A DNA stretch of 35,160 nt from Anaerolineaceae bacterium. Lineage in GTDB: Bacteria > Chloroflexota > Anaerolineae > Anaerolineales > Villigracilaceae. Below the pieces are notes generated by a model. The model searched no databases. It saw nothing but the letters and a program-made list of their open reading frames with translations, and was not told the origin of the DNA. Shown here piece by piece: positions 1 through 7,432 of this stretch (position 1 is its first letter; every line of letters begins with the position of its first letter). The translations under genes and the position numbers were made by a program. Location of the stretch: positions 1 through 35,160 of the forward strand of contig VFKN01000154.1 in the NCBI GenBank assembly GCA_009885525.1, given 5' to 3'.

Positions 1-66
1 AAGCAATCTCGGTATTCATGAGGAGATTGCTTCGGGCGAGGAACAAGAGCGCCCTCGCAATGACAT
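1..66. repeat. Truncated palindromic dispersed repeat
   Basis: The first 66 bases hold GAGATTGCTTC and, further on, CTCGCAATGACAT. The same two modules occur in the same order inside the MITE-like element at 10729-10914 (from about 10839 to 10882). The copy has no recognisable inverted terminus before the window edge, so it is either truncated or continues to the left. No gene is seen between 1 and 598; the rest of that stretch is the repeat at 204-480 and the leader of the DUF5666 gene. Confidence 0.5.
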
Positions 67-203
67 GTTTTAGTTTAAGTGAGGGAACTTATATTTTTAC
101 GAACCCTTAAGAGGAGATTGCAAAGAAAAAAAATTTAAGAGGTCCGGCGCGCTTATTATCCTCCAGGCTGTATCTGCTTATGCAAAAGATCAAATTCGGC
201 TTT

Positions 204-480
204 GCCGTTTTTAACGGGAAAGAGCAAAAATCTATCCGTAGATTTCACTGATTAACTCACCTTACACAGTTTTTGTCTTTTCATATCTCCTTAAGCGGTA
301 GCGACACTTGCGCCGCACTGCGTTTGTTGCAGTGCAGGTGAGGGTCTCTGTGATAATCGTAGAGGTTCTTCGCTCAGATCAGAACGACTTGCGTAAGGTG
401 ACTGATTAAGCAGATTTGGTTTTAAAAATCAGCGAAATCGGCGTAATCTGTGGATAAATCCCGCCAGAAACGGGAGAGCC
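204..480. repeat. Dispersed repeat, copy A (interrupted)
   Basis: This copy begins with the small hairpin CCGTT-TTT-AACGG followed by AAAGAGCAAAA. It continues with ATCCGYAGATTTCAC...GATTAAGCAGATT, the arm AATCTGTGGATAAAT, and the tail CCAGAAACGGGAGAGCC. The same order of modules is found at 2462-2565 and 6415-6517. The left and right arms (CAGATT... and ...AATCTG) are partly complementary, so the unit can fold as an imperfect hairpin. This copy alone is split, by the element at 256-402. Confidence 0.75.
256..402. mobile_element. MITE-like element, copy 1, inserted in repeat A
   Basis: The left end is CTCACCTTACACA (256-268) and the right end TGCGTAAGGTGA (390-401), an imperfect terminal inverted repeat. 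It is flanked by direct copies of TGATTAA (249-255 and 403-409); the match extends to ACTGATTAA if the element is taken to end at 400. There is no coding capacity. The interior includes GACACTTGC, a GCAGTGCAGGTGAG module shared with the copy at 10729, and GGGTCTCTG...GTAGAGGTTCTTCGCT shared with the copy at 6530. The uninterrupted sequence exists at 2462-2565 and 6415-6517, which marks this as an insertion. Confidence 0.75.
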
Positions 481-598
481 TCAATTCTTAATCTGGAGTA
501 AAAGCAAAATGCCCGTAACCTTTTTGTTTATTTAGCGACATATCAGTAGGATTAGTCGCCAAATAAATAGATGTTTACAAAACCCAAGGAGAAATCTG

Positions 599-1822
599 AT
601 GATTAAAAAAACCGTTTATTTTTTCATGACCCTGTTCGTTGTCTTCGGTATGCTGGCCTTCGCATCGCCAGCATCCGCCTCTACAACCAGGCGTATTGTC
701 GGTGGCAGAATTATAGCCTCGAACGCCCAGGCAAAAACCTTGTTGATTAAACCTGTAACGGGTAAAGCCGTTCTGGTCAAGACCAATAAAAATACTGTGA
801 TCTATCGCAAGGGAAAAAGTGTAACTTTTCCAAAATTGCGCGTAGGTGATAAACTCAACATCAGTTTCGACGTCGCGACCAAACTCGCCAAGGATATCAG
901 CGCCGATTCCAGCCGCTACGAAATCCACGGCTCGATTGAGGCTGTCGATAGCGTTGCCAATTCTGTTACCATCGCCTCTGAAGAAGGCGGTAACAGCGTA
1001 ACGGTAAAAGTGAGCTCCACCACCATCATCACACGCCATGGCGTTGCAGCGACATTTGCCGATCTCGTCATAGGCGACAAAGTCGAAGCCAAATACAATT
1101 CAGCAACGATGCTCGCCAGCCTGATTAAGTTGGAAAGTGAAGATGGCGAATTTTACGGCACGATCGCGGCTGTGAATATTGCGGGCAATACGGTCACTGT
1201 TACACCGGAATTAGGCGGCGCGGACGTTGTACTCAAGATCGCACTCAGCACGGTCATTAAGCGCGCTGATAAAGTCGTCGCATTAGGCGCACTTCAAGTG
1301 GGCGATAGGGTCGAAGCCAAATATGATTCTCTCACCATGATTGCCAGCGTCATCGAATCTGAATCTGAAGGCGGCGAAGTTCACGGCACCATCGCAGCTG
1401 TGGATACCGTTGCCAGTACCGTGACCATCACCCCCGAGTTGGGCGGCGCGGATGTTGTGCTCAACATCAACCTGAGCACAGTTATTTTACGCAATGATGT
1501 ACCGGCGGCATTGGCCGATCTGTTGGCAGGCGATAAAGTCGAAGCCAAATATGACTCTGCAACGATGATCGCCAGCCTGATCAAAACCGAGATGGAAAAT
1601 GGAGAAATCCACGGCACCATTGCAGCTGTGGATACCGTTGCCAAAACCGTAACCATCACCCCCGAGTTGGGCGGCGCGGATGTTGTGGTCAACGTTGGCT
1701 TGAGCACGGTTGTTTTGCGCCATGATGCGCCGGTAACCCTGGCCGATCTCCTGGTAGGCGATAAGGTCGAAGCCAAATATGACTCTGCGACGATGGTTGC
1801 CAGCCTGGTCGATGCTGAGTAA
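599..1822 (+). CDS. Secreted DUF5666-type repeat protein
   Basis: This 407-residue protein has an N-terminal signal peptide: Lys-Lys, a hydrophobic core to about residue 22, and a likely cleavage after Ala-Ser-Ala near residue 27. The rest is five consecutive units of about 76 residues. Each follows the pattern HGTIAAVD..A.TVTITPELGG, then an S-T-V-I strand, then L..GDKVEAKYDSATMIASLI, which fits the DUF5666 beta-barrel family. The function of that family is unknown; it is usually extracytoplasmic. AAGGAG (586-591) lies 7 bases before the ATG. No enzymatic motif is visible. A weak promoter match (TTGTTT, 17 bases, TAGGAT at 524-552) lies upstream. The gene is followed by a receiver-like gene in the same direction after 157 bases. 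Confidence 0.8.
   Translation: MIKKTVYFFMTLFVVFGMLAFASPASASTTRRIVGGRIIASNAQAKTLLIKPVTGKAVLVKTNKNTVIYRKGKSVTFPKLRVGDKLNISFDVATKLAKDISADSSRYEIHGSIEAVDSVANSVTIASEEGGNSVTVKVSSTTIITRHGVAATFADLVIGDKVEAKYNSATMLASLIKLESEDGEFYGTIAAVNIAGNTVTVTPELGGADVVLKIALSTVIKRADKVVALGALQVGDRVEAKYDSLTMIASVIESESEGGEVHGTIAAVDTVASTVTITPELGGADVVLNINLSTVILRNDVPAALADLLAGDKVEAKYDSATMIASLIKTEMENGEIHGTIAAVDTVAKTVTITPELGGADVVVNVGLSTVVLRHDAPVTLADLLVGDKVEAKYDSATMVASLVDAE
926..1822 (+). repeat. 228-bp in-frame tandem repeats
   Basis: Units start at about 926, 1154, 1382 and 1610, exactly 228 bases apart (76 codons). The fourth and fifth protein units (1382 and 1610) are nearly identical at the DNA level over their first 80 bases, including the CCCCGAGTTGGGCGGCGCGG segment. 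The first protein unit, before 926, is the most diverged. This points to recent internal duplication of the last units. Confidence 0.8.
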
Positions 1823-1929
1823 TACCTGCTGTCTCAAATCTTTTCGGCTAATCCCTTCGTCCGCACCCGGTAATACGTCAGTGATCTTTACATATTGCCA
1901 TGAAGTAACCTGACAAAATTTAAACCAAC

Positions 1930-1959
1930 GGCGGTGGGGATCCGAAAATCTCCACCGCC
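1930..1959 (+). promoter_or_regulatory. Leader hairpin before receiver-like gene 1
   Basis: GGCGGTGGGGAT (1930-1941) pairs with ATCTCCACCGCC (1948-1959), a 12-bp stem with one G-U pair and a 6-base loop. It ends 20 bases before the ATG of the receiver-like gene and has no T-run, so it is not a typical terminator. The paralogous gene at 7649 also has a GGCGG/CCGCC hairpin in its leader. It could affect mRNA stability or translation. Confidence 0.5.
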
Positions 1960-1979
1960 GCCAATTCACAGGAACTGCC

Positions 1980-2360
1980 ATGCTTAATTTGAAACTCTCA
2001 ACCCGGCGCGTTTTTATCGTAGGTGATGCTTCGTTGTTCGAAGAAGGCATCACAAAATTGCTGTCATTTGGGGGGACGGAGTTGTTGGTATCAGGCGCAA
2101 AATATACGGATGATCCTGCTTTTTTGGAGGTCATTACGCAAAACCAGCCTGACGTGATTCTGTTGAACGAATCCACAGCGCTTGATTCCGCTCATATCCT
2201 TAATCTGCTTTTGTCAGCCCCATCCCTAACAGCCCTGTACATTATTATCATCCGCCTCAACAGTAACTTGGTGGATGTATATGAGATGCCGAAACGATTT
2301 GTCATTACGAGGCCGTGTGAGTTGGTGGATGTTGTCCAGGGGAATTTCCACGAGATGTAA
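1980..2360 (+). CDS. Receiver-like protein lacking the phospho-Asp
   Basis: This 126-residue protein resembles only the first part of a NarL-type response regulator receiver: RRVFIVGDASLFEEGITKLL, then QPDVILLNES. In true receivers the first strand ends in an acidic pair and the third in the phospho-acceptor Asp (LLD). Here these are Gly-Asp (15-16) and Asn63. No DNA-binding output domain follows. It is a paralogue of the protein at 7649-8041; the two share FEEGI..LL, KYT.D and NQPDVILLNEST. A weak AGGA precedes the ATG. It may be a phosphorylation-independent (pseudo-receiver) protein, possibly acting by protein contact; that role is inference. A strong terminator follows. Confidence 0.75.
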   Translation: MLNLKLSTRRVFIVGDASLFEEGITKLLSFGGTELLVSGAKYTDDPAFLEVITQNQPDVILLNESTALDSAHILNLLLSAPSLTALYIIIIRLNSNLVDVYEMPKRFVITRPCELVDVVQGNFHEM

Positions 2361-2386
2361 ATTAGACGTTGCTTACAAAGAATCGG

Positions 2387-2456
2387 CTTCCGCTTTGAAG
2401 ATCAGTCAGTTTGAAAGTTCCTTTCAACCGGCAGATCTTCAAAGCGGAAGTTTTTT
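2387..2456 (+). terminator. Long-stem rho-independent terminator
   Basis: A perfect 17-bp stem joins CTTCCGCTTTGAAGATC (2387-2403) with its complement at 2434-2450 and is followed by TTTTTT. The 30-base loop contains its own 7-bp hairpin, TTGAAAG-TTC-CTTTCAA. It ends transcription of the receiver-like gene. Confidence 0.85.
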
Positions 2457-2461
2457 GATTC

Positions 2462-2565
2462 TACCGTTTTTAACGGGGAAGAGCAAAACCCATCTGCAGA
2501 TTTCACAGATTAAGCAGTTTTGGTTTTAAAAATCGGCGAAATCTGCGTAATCTGTGGATAGATCG
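2462..2565. repeat. Dispersed repeat, copy B (uninterrupted)
   Basis: CCGTTTTTAACGGGGAAGAGC, then ATCTGCAGATTTCACAGATT, AAGCAG, TTTTAAAAATC and AATCTGTGGATAGATC. It lacks the insertion seen in copy A: here CAGATTTCAC reads straight through AGATTAAGCAG. It lies directly after the terminator, in a 518-base gap that has no gene. Confidence 0.75.
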
Positions 2566-2587
2566 GAATAGGCCGAACATTTTTTGC

Positions 2588-2645
2588 GCCACAGAGTTAC
2601 GGAGACACAGAGAAAAACAAGGATAAAACTCCGCGCTTTTGTGGC
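2588..2645. repeat. Imperfect hairpin repeat (GCCACAGAG type)
   Basis: GCCACA (2588-2593) pairs with TGTGGC (2640-2645), and an inner GGAG pairs with CTCC. The sequence CACAGAGTTACGGAGACACA is of the CACAGAG type of dispersed intergenic repeat met in many environmental genomes. Only this copy is in the window. Nothing else is recognised between it and the promoter-like site at 2752. Confidence 0.4.
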
Positions 2646-2751
2646 TACGCAGAAATTCCTGCCCGCCAGCGCTGCCCTGAGGCGGTTTCTGAGCCCGCTG
2701 AAAGGCTTATTTCCGTGCAGGCTGCGTAATACTAGGTCTTAAATTAAAATA

Positions 2752-2817
2752 GACTAAAGTCGGATATAACTTAACTACCAAAGGCCGTACTTCATTTGCG
2801 TGTTCCCCGTTATTATA
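2752..2817 (+). promoter_or_regulatory. Promoter-like site A (GACTAAAGT / TATTATA)
   Basis: GACTAAAGT (2752-2760, followed by CGGATATAA) lies 59 bases before TATTATA (2811-2817), which is itself preceded by TTCCCCGT. Two further sites, at 7360 and 8215, have the same two elements 58 bases apart. No good -35 box is seen 17 bases before TATTATA. This suggests an activator-dependent promoter with the activator bound around -65. It would start the multicopper oxidase mRNA about 55 bases before its ATG. Confidence 0.5.
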
Positions 2818-2878
2818 TTCATAACGTATTTTGCAGTCATTATGATTTTTTACGAACATCGAATTGGAGAAACCTATC

Positions 2879-5626
2879 ATGCCTAACAAAATAAATAACA
2901 ATACTCGATTTTCCCGCCGGGACTTTTTGAAGTTGGGCGTGGCTGGAACAGCGGCCGCTGCCATGGCAAGTTCAAAGTTGGCTAGTTCCATTAAAGATGC
3001 CAAAGCCGGTGGATTCTACACAGAAGACTATCCGACCAGCCCGTTGATCCTGACCCCGTTTGTCGACCCACTCCCGATCCCGAAGGCTATGGCTCCAACC
3101 CCCGAGTCTGCTTGGAATACCTGGGCATCCAAGCCTGGCCCGGGACCCGGCAAGCAAAACTCATACAGCAATGAACAGCATCAAATTTGGCCCAGCCAAA
3201 TCGGATATCCCGACCCGCTCGTGTATAGGATCGAACTCAAGGTCAATACCCATGACTTTACCTCATCTCAGGTACTGCCTATTGATAATAACGGACTGCC
3301 AACGATCTCCTTCGATGCGGCCGGGAACTCCTACCCGGCGGGTACTGTTCGATCTTTGCCTTCCAGCACTATTTATGGCTTCTCTCAACCGAATGCCATT
3401 GGTGAAATCCAAGCGACCTTCCCCGGACCTCTCATCAATGCCGAGTACGGCAAACCCGTGGTGCTCCGTTTGATAAACAAGCTCCATGAGAACCCGCTCA
3501 ACCTCGACCGCCAGGATTTTGGCTCGCCGGATTGGTCATTCCTGACCCATCTGCACAACGCTCACACTGCGCCGGAGAGCGATGGCAACCCGAACTACAG
3601 CATGAATTATGGGCCAAGAACCCACGGCTACCTGCCCGGAACATGGTGCGATAACCTGTATCTCAACTATCCGGCCGGCGGCGACTCGCGCGAGAAGCAA
3701 TCCTTCTTCTGGTTCCACGATCATCGCATGGATCATACCGGAGCCAATGTCTACAAGGGCATGGTCGGTCTTTATCCGATCTACGACCCCGAGAACAACA
3801 TGGATATGGGCGACGAGACCAAGGGGCTGCGCCTGCCCGGCGTACGCACGGACAACGCGGATGGCTCCTTCGATGTCGACTATGATATCCCGCTGGCTTT
3901 CTTCGACTGCGTTCTGGATGACGGCGTCACTATGCACAATGACATTCACGATGCCGAGTTCCCAGACGCCGGTAACCCGCGCATACACCCGGAATGGTGG
4001 GGCAAGACCTTCTTCAAGCATTTCCCCAGCCGCGGCTTCGTTGGTGACATCTTCACGGTCAACGGCAAGGCTTACCCGACGCTGGAGGTCAAACGCCGCA
4101 AGTATCGCCTGCGTTTCCTGGATGCCTCAGTTGCCCGCTGTTATGAATTCGTGTTGATGAAATCCGCAGGCGGCCCGGTGGCTGCCAAAGATCTCGGCTA
4201 CATTAATGAAGAACTTCAGGGACAATACCGCATTCAAGATGGAGAGAAGTGCATGCAGTTCACCCAGATCGCCACTGATGGCGGCTTGCTGCCCAACACG
4301 ATCGTCCGTGATTCTTTCGAGTTGTGGCCCGCCAAACGCCGCGAGTTCATTGTTGACTTCACAACGTATTCAGATGGAACGCCCACCCAAAAAGGCGATG
4401 TGATCTACTTGACGAACATCATGAAAATGCCGGACGGACGCATTATGACCGCTTCAACCCGCGAAAACCTCGATCCCAATTACAAGATCCCGGTCCTGAA
4501 GATTGTGATCGGCGACGATGCTCCCGATAACAGCCTGATGCCCAGCCCCACCACGGTACTGCGCGAACTTCCGCCCATGCCTGTGATCACACAGGAAATG
4601 CTGGATAACAGAATGATCTTCGAGGTACAACGCGGTGGTTTCGGCGGCGAGATCGAATGGCTCATCAATGGGATGCCCTTCGACCCCACCTTCCCTGCCG
4701 TAAGTTTAATGAACCCGGCGGGCAACAGCCCGCTCGCCCAAGAGGTAATTGGAAGTTCAGGAGTGTGGGAGATCCGCAACGCCAGCGGCGGCTGGGTGCA
4801 TCCGTTCCACCTGCATATGGAGGAACATCGCGTCATTATGCGTAATGGAAATGCCACCGTCCCTAGCGCTGACCACCCGGATGACAACTCGAAAGAGGAT
4901 TTGGTCAATCTCGACCCAAACGAGTCGGTATTCGTCTGGCGGCAGTTCAGAGACTTCGTGGGTCCCTACGTGGCGCATTGTCACAATCTGGCGCACGAAG
5001 ATCACGCCATGATGTTCGGCTGGGAGATACTCCCTGCTCCGGCCGTGGCGCCAGTCGCTAACGCGGGCGGTCCGTACACAGTCTCTTCTGCTGGGACAAC
5101 AACCCTGAATGGCAGCGCCAGCGGCTCAACGCCCATCACCTATCTTTGGAGCGCCAGTGCAGGCACCATCTCTAATCCTGCCATTGCCAACCCGGTCTAC
5201 ACCGCGCCTGCCGTAACCACCAGCACGATTATTTCCCTTATGCTCACGGCTACCAACGCGGCAGGTCCCCATTCTGCAAGCACAACCATTACGGTGAACC
5301 CGGTGGTAATTACCGACACTGTCACGATCACCACGTCAGTGTATAAGATCTCGAAGAAGACGTTGACTATCACTGCCACCACAAATCAAGCAGCGCCAGG
5401 GCAGTCTTTGAAACTCATGCCCTACCTTCCGAAAGGCATAGGCGCCGTCATGTTTGATCCTTCGCTTCTGGGCAATACTTTCAAATTGTCCAGAGGAAAA
5501 TGGAGCCTTACCTTGACTGGTGTGCCGCAACCCGCTCTTGGAATTGATGGAGATGCTGGGTTGCAAGTAAAATCCAGCCTCGGCGGAATCAGCCCGAAGA
5601 CCGCGCTGGGAAGTGTTACCAAATAA
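2879..5626 (+). CDS. Tat-exported multicopper oxidase with Ig-like C-terminus
   Basis: This 915-residue protein opens with a twin-arginine signal (SRRDFLKLG, then an Ala-rich hydrophobic stretch). Four copper-binding segments are visible: HLH at 224-226, HDH at 280-282, HPFHLH at 641-646, and HCH at 700-702 with H706 and M711, the last Met being the usual type-1 axial ligand. The catalytic part resembles the CotA/bilirubin-oxidase-like group. From about residue 723 come a PKD/Ig-like domain (GGPYTV...TYLWSA) and a further beta-rich domain of about 100 residues, probably for surface or matrix attachment. The ATG at 2879 is chosen because GGAGA (2866-2870) lies 8 bases before it. It oxidises a metal or phenolic substrate with O2; the substrate cannot be read from sequence. 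An SCO1-type copper protein lies downstream. Confidence 0.88.
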   Translation: MPNKINNNTRFSRRDFLKLGVAGTAAAAMASSKLASSIKDAKAGGFYTEDYPTSPLILTPFVDPLPIPKAMAPTPESAWNTWASKPGPGPGKQNSYSNEQHQIWPSQIGYPDPLVYRIELKVNTHDFTSSQVLPIDNNGLPTISFDAAGNSYPAGTVRSLPSSTIYGFSQPNAIGEIQATFPGPLINAEYGKPVVLRLINKLHENPLNLDRQDFGSPDWSFLTHLHNAHTAPESDGNPNYSMNYGPRTHGYLPGTWCDNLYLNYPAGGDSREKQSFFWFHDHRMDHTGANVYKGMVGLYPIYDPENNMDMGDETKGLRLPGVRTDNADGSFDVDYDIPLAFFDCVLDDGVTMHNDIHDAEFPDAGNPRIHPEWWGKTFFKHFPSRGFVGDIFTVNGKAYPTLEVKRRKYRLRFLDASVARCYEFVLMKSAGGPVAAKDLGYINEELQGQYRIQDGEKCMQFTQIATDGGLLPNTIVRDSFELWPAKRREFIVDFTTYSDGTPTQKGDVIYLTNIMKMPDGRIMTASTRENLDPNYKIPVLKIVIGDDAPDNSLMPSPTTVLRELPPMPVITQEMLDNRMIFEVQRGGFGGEIEWLINGMPFDPTFPAVSLMNPAGNSPLAQEVIGSSGVWEIRNASGGWVHPFHLHMEEHRVIMRNGNATVPSADHPDDNSKEDLVNLDPNESVFVWRQFRDFVGPYVAHCHNLAHEDHAMMFGWEILPAPAVAPVANAGGPYTVSSAGTTTLNGSASGSTPITYLWSASAGTISNPAIANPVYTAPAVTTSTIISLMLTATNAAGPHSASTTITVNPVVITDTVTITTSVYKISKKTLTITATTNQAAPGQSLKLMPYLPKGIGAVMFDPSLLGNTFKLSRGKWSLTLTGVPQPALGIDGDAGLQVKSSLGGISPKTALGSVTK

Positions 5627-5640
5627 GTTCTACCTAAAAG

Positions 5641-5679
5641 TGATTGACGGGCGGCAGGTTCACCGCCGCCCGTCAATCA
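5641..5679 (+). terminator. Perfect hairpin after the oxidase gene
   Basis: A perfect 15-bp stem (5641-5655 with 5665-5679, core GACGGGCGGC/GCCGCCCGTC) and a 9-base loop lie 14 bases after the oxidase stop codon. No T-run follows, so it may be an mRNA-stabilising 3' hairpin rather than a true terminator. Confidence 0.6.
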
Positions 5680-5794
5680 TTACATCAATAGGACAAGCCC
5701 CAGACAACACAATCCAACCAGGATTAGTTTTGTAGCGTAGGGCTTGTTTTTTCAAAGTAAATGCTCTTTTTCTTTGTTACTCTGAGAGGCTAAA

Positions 5795-6373
5795 ATGATA
5801 CTTAACACTTTCTCCAGAAAATTCGCCCTTGCAATTTTCATTGCCTTCGGCAGCGTCCTATGGCTCAATAAGTGGCATCAATATGTTTACACCCGCAGCC
5901 GGGTTGATTTTCCGCCAGTCTCGAATTGGTTGCGGGATTCGATGATCATCCTGCTCCCTGTTTTGCTCGCGGTCTGGATCGGCGTGGCGCTCACTGAATG
6001 GATCACAAACCGTTCCAATGGGCGCATGTCTGCTTCAACACAATCCATACTTGCGGCTGCCATTCTGGGAGGCATGACTTCCATAACGATCAGCCTGATT
6101 GAAAGTACCAGAGGCATTGGGACAGGGATCGGCAACGAATTTATCTTTTTAGCAAGTATTTGCAACAGGGTTTACCCGAACGGCAATTTACTGTTAAGCA
6201 TTCTAAAGTGGGCGGTTCCGGGCTCGCAAGCCTTGCGGCTTCACATCTTGTTGCGCGATGGGGCAAATCTGATGCTGTTCAACATGGCAATCGCTGTTCT
6301 TTTGATCATGCTCCTGGAAGGATTTGCGTATATAAAATTCGGGAATTCTTCCCACGCACAAGAAGCGAGCTAA
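5795..6373 (+). CDS. Hypothetical membrane protein
   Basis: This 192-residue protein belongs to no family I recognise. Hydrophobic stretches at about 10-26, 47-67, 82-103 and 155-178 suggest four membrane segments, with Arg-rich turns between them (TRSR near 33; TNRSNGR near 71). It has no Cys or His cluster that would point to metal binding. It lies between the multicopper oxidase and the SCO1-type gene on the same strand, so a link to copper or redox function is possible but unsupported by motifs. The start has only a weak GAGAGG before the ATG. A dispersed repeat follows 41 bases after the stop. Confidence 0.65.
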   Translation: MILNTFSRKFALAIFIAFGSVLWLNKWHQYVYTRSRVDFPPVSNWLRDSMIILLPVLLAVWIGVALTEWITNRSNGRMSASTQSILAAAILGGMTSITISLIESTRGIGTGIGNEFIFLASICNRVYPNGNLLLSILKWAVPGSQALRLHILLRDGANLMLFNMAIAVLLIMLLEGFAYIKFGNSSHAQEAS

Positions 6374-6414
6374 TCTTTCGCGGGGTTCATTACCAATTTA
6401 AGGTTCTCCAGTAG

Positions 6415-6517
6415 TTGACGGGAAAGAGCAAAAACCCATCCGCAGATTTCATAGATTAAGCAGATTTTTTTAAATCAGCGTAATCTGTAGATAAATTCCA
6501 CCAGAAACGGGAGAGCC
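6415..6517. repeat. Dispersed repeat, copy C (uninterrupted)
   Basis: GACGGGAAAGAGCAAAAACCC, ATCCGCAGATTTCATAGATT, AAGCAGATTTTTTTAAATC, AATCTGTAGATAAATTCC and CCAGAAACGGGAGAGCC. It matches copy A on both sides of that copy's insertion, and it reads CAGATTTCATAGATTAAGCAG where copy A is split. The tail CCAGAAACGGGAGAGCC is shared with copy A only. Confidence 0.75.
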
Positions 6518-6529
6518 AATTATTTTTAA

Positions 6530-6633
6530 CTTACCTTACGCACTCAAGTATGATTCCCTGAGCGTTAGCGAAGGGTCTCTGAGATAATTGTAGAGGTTCT
6601 TCGCTACGCTCAGAAAGACACTGCATAAGGTGA
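6530..6633. mobile_element. MITE-like element, copy 3 (diverged)
   Basis: Left end CTTACCTTACGCA (6530-6542), right end TGCATAAGGTGA (6622-6633). The interior shares GGGTCTCTGAGATAAT, GTAGAGGTTCTTCGCT and CAGAAAGAC with copy 1. No convincing target duplication remains (TTTTTAA left, TTAATTT right). It lies 24 bases before the SCO1-type gene and so forms part of that gene's upstream region. Confidence 0.55.
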
Positions 6634-6657
6634 TTAATTTCAGTCAGAAAAAACTCA

Positions 6658-7215
6658 ATGAAACGAATTTCTCTTTTTATCACACTTGCCTTACTCATTA
6701 TCGTTTTGACAACCTCCTGCAGCGGACTAAAAGGCGCTGTAGTTTCGTCAACAGTCCCTGCTGCAGAAATTAATCTGACCGACCATAATGGGCTGCCTTT
6801 TCAACTGTCCAATCAGCGCGGCAAAGTTGTGTTGGTCTTTTTTGGCTTTTCAAACTGCATTACCGAATGTCCCGCAACGATGGCTATTATAAGACAAGCC
6901 CTTGAAACACTTGGCGACCCATCAAAAGATGTTGTGGTTGTTATGGTTAGCACCGATCCTGACAACGACACCTCTCAGTCCATGAAAGAGTTCATGGGCA
7001 GGTTTAACCCCGCGTTTCTTGGCTTACTCGGCCCGTTTGATGAATTGGCAAAGGTCTGGCAGGATTACGGCGTAGCAGTTCTGGATGGCGGTGAAACACA
7101 CTCTAGCTTTACCTATGTTGTGGATAAAAAAGGCGCCCTGCGTGAAACCTTCCCGCCCGATACATCCTCCGATGATATTGCCTCTGATCTAAAAATTCTG
7201 CTGGCGGAAAAATAA
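6658..7215 (+). CDS. SCO1/SenC/PrrC-type copper chaperone lipoprotein
   Basis: This 185-residue protein has a lipoprotein signal (LTTSC, lipidated Cys21) and a thioredoxin-like SCO1 domain. The copper ligands are visible: C67-x3-C71 in FSNCITECP, and His148 in GGETHSSFTYVVD. SCO1 proteins deliver copper to the CuA site of cytochrome c oxidase or act as thiol reductants on the outer face of the membrane. No oxidase subunit gene is in this window; the nearest copper protein is the multicopper oxidase 1 kb upstream, which could be a partner (inference). There is no clear Shine-Dalgarno sequence, only A-rich sequence before the ATG. A strong terminator follows. Confidence 0.9.
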   Translation: MKRISLFITLALLIIVLTTSCSGLKGAVVSSTVPAAEINLTDHNGLPFQLSNQRGKVVLVFFGFSNCITECPATMAIIRQALETLGDPSKDVVVVMVSTDPDNDTSQSMKEFMGRFNPAFLGLLGPFDELAKVWQDYGVAVLDGGETHSSFTYVVDKKGALRETFPPDTSSDDIASDLKILLAEK

Positions 7216-7272
7216 GATAGGACTTACGCAAACTGAGATATTCAGTTTGTCCGAGTTGGAGATTGTGAATTT

Positions 7273-7306
7273 AACGCGGCTGTGATCCACAGCCGCGTTT
7301 TTATTT
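7273..7306 (+). terminator. Rho-independent terminator after SCO1 gene
   Basis: AACGCGGCTGTG (7273-7284) pairs perfectly with CACAGCCGCGTT (7288-7299) across a 3-base loop, followed by TTTATTTT. Confidence 0.9.
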
Positions 7307-7321
7307 TAACGTCAAATATAT

Positions 7322-7424
7322 CCGACTAAGGTCGGAGGGGTGTAAACCTGAATTTTTAGGACTAAAGTTGGGGATAAACCAATACCATTGCCCATTCTGT
7401 GATAACGGAATTCCCACTATTATA
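7322..7424 (+). promoter_or_regulatory. Promoter-like site B (GACTAAAGT / TATTATA)
   Basis: GACTAAAGT (7360-7368, within GGACTAAAGTTGG) is 58 bases before TATTATA (7418-7424). As in site A, TTCCC comes just before the latter. Upstream lies the dyad CCGACTAAGGTCGG (7322-7335), also present before site C. Transcription from here would give a leader of about 215 bases before the receiver-like gene at 7649. Confidence 0.5.
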
Positions 7425-7432
7425 GGATTTAA

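Noticed and set aside
204-480. Considered as a CRISPR array or rRNA-type repeat
   Set aside because: There are no regularly spaced direct repeats with unique spacers; it is a single dispersed hairpin unit with an insertion.
1487-2176. Minus-strand 229-codon ORF across the DUF5666 gene and receiver-like gene 1
   Set aside because: It crosses two well-supported plus-strand genes and the hairpin between them, and it is produced by the repeat structure of the DUF5666 gene.
3536-4021. Long minus-strand ORF opposite the multicopper oxidase
   Set aside because: It is a mirror frame of the GC-rich third-codon pattern of the oxidase, which has all four copper motifs. No SD or independent signature.
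7218-7250. GACTTACGCAAACTGA...TCAGTTT as another CTCACCTTACGCA-type element end
   Set aside because: Only ACTTACGCA is shared and no partner end or flanking duplication is found; the small AAACTGA/TCAGTTT hairpin may be part of the SCO1 gene's 3' end.
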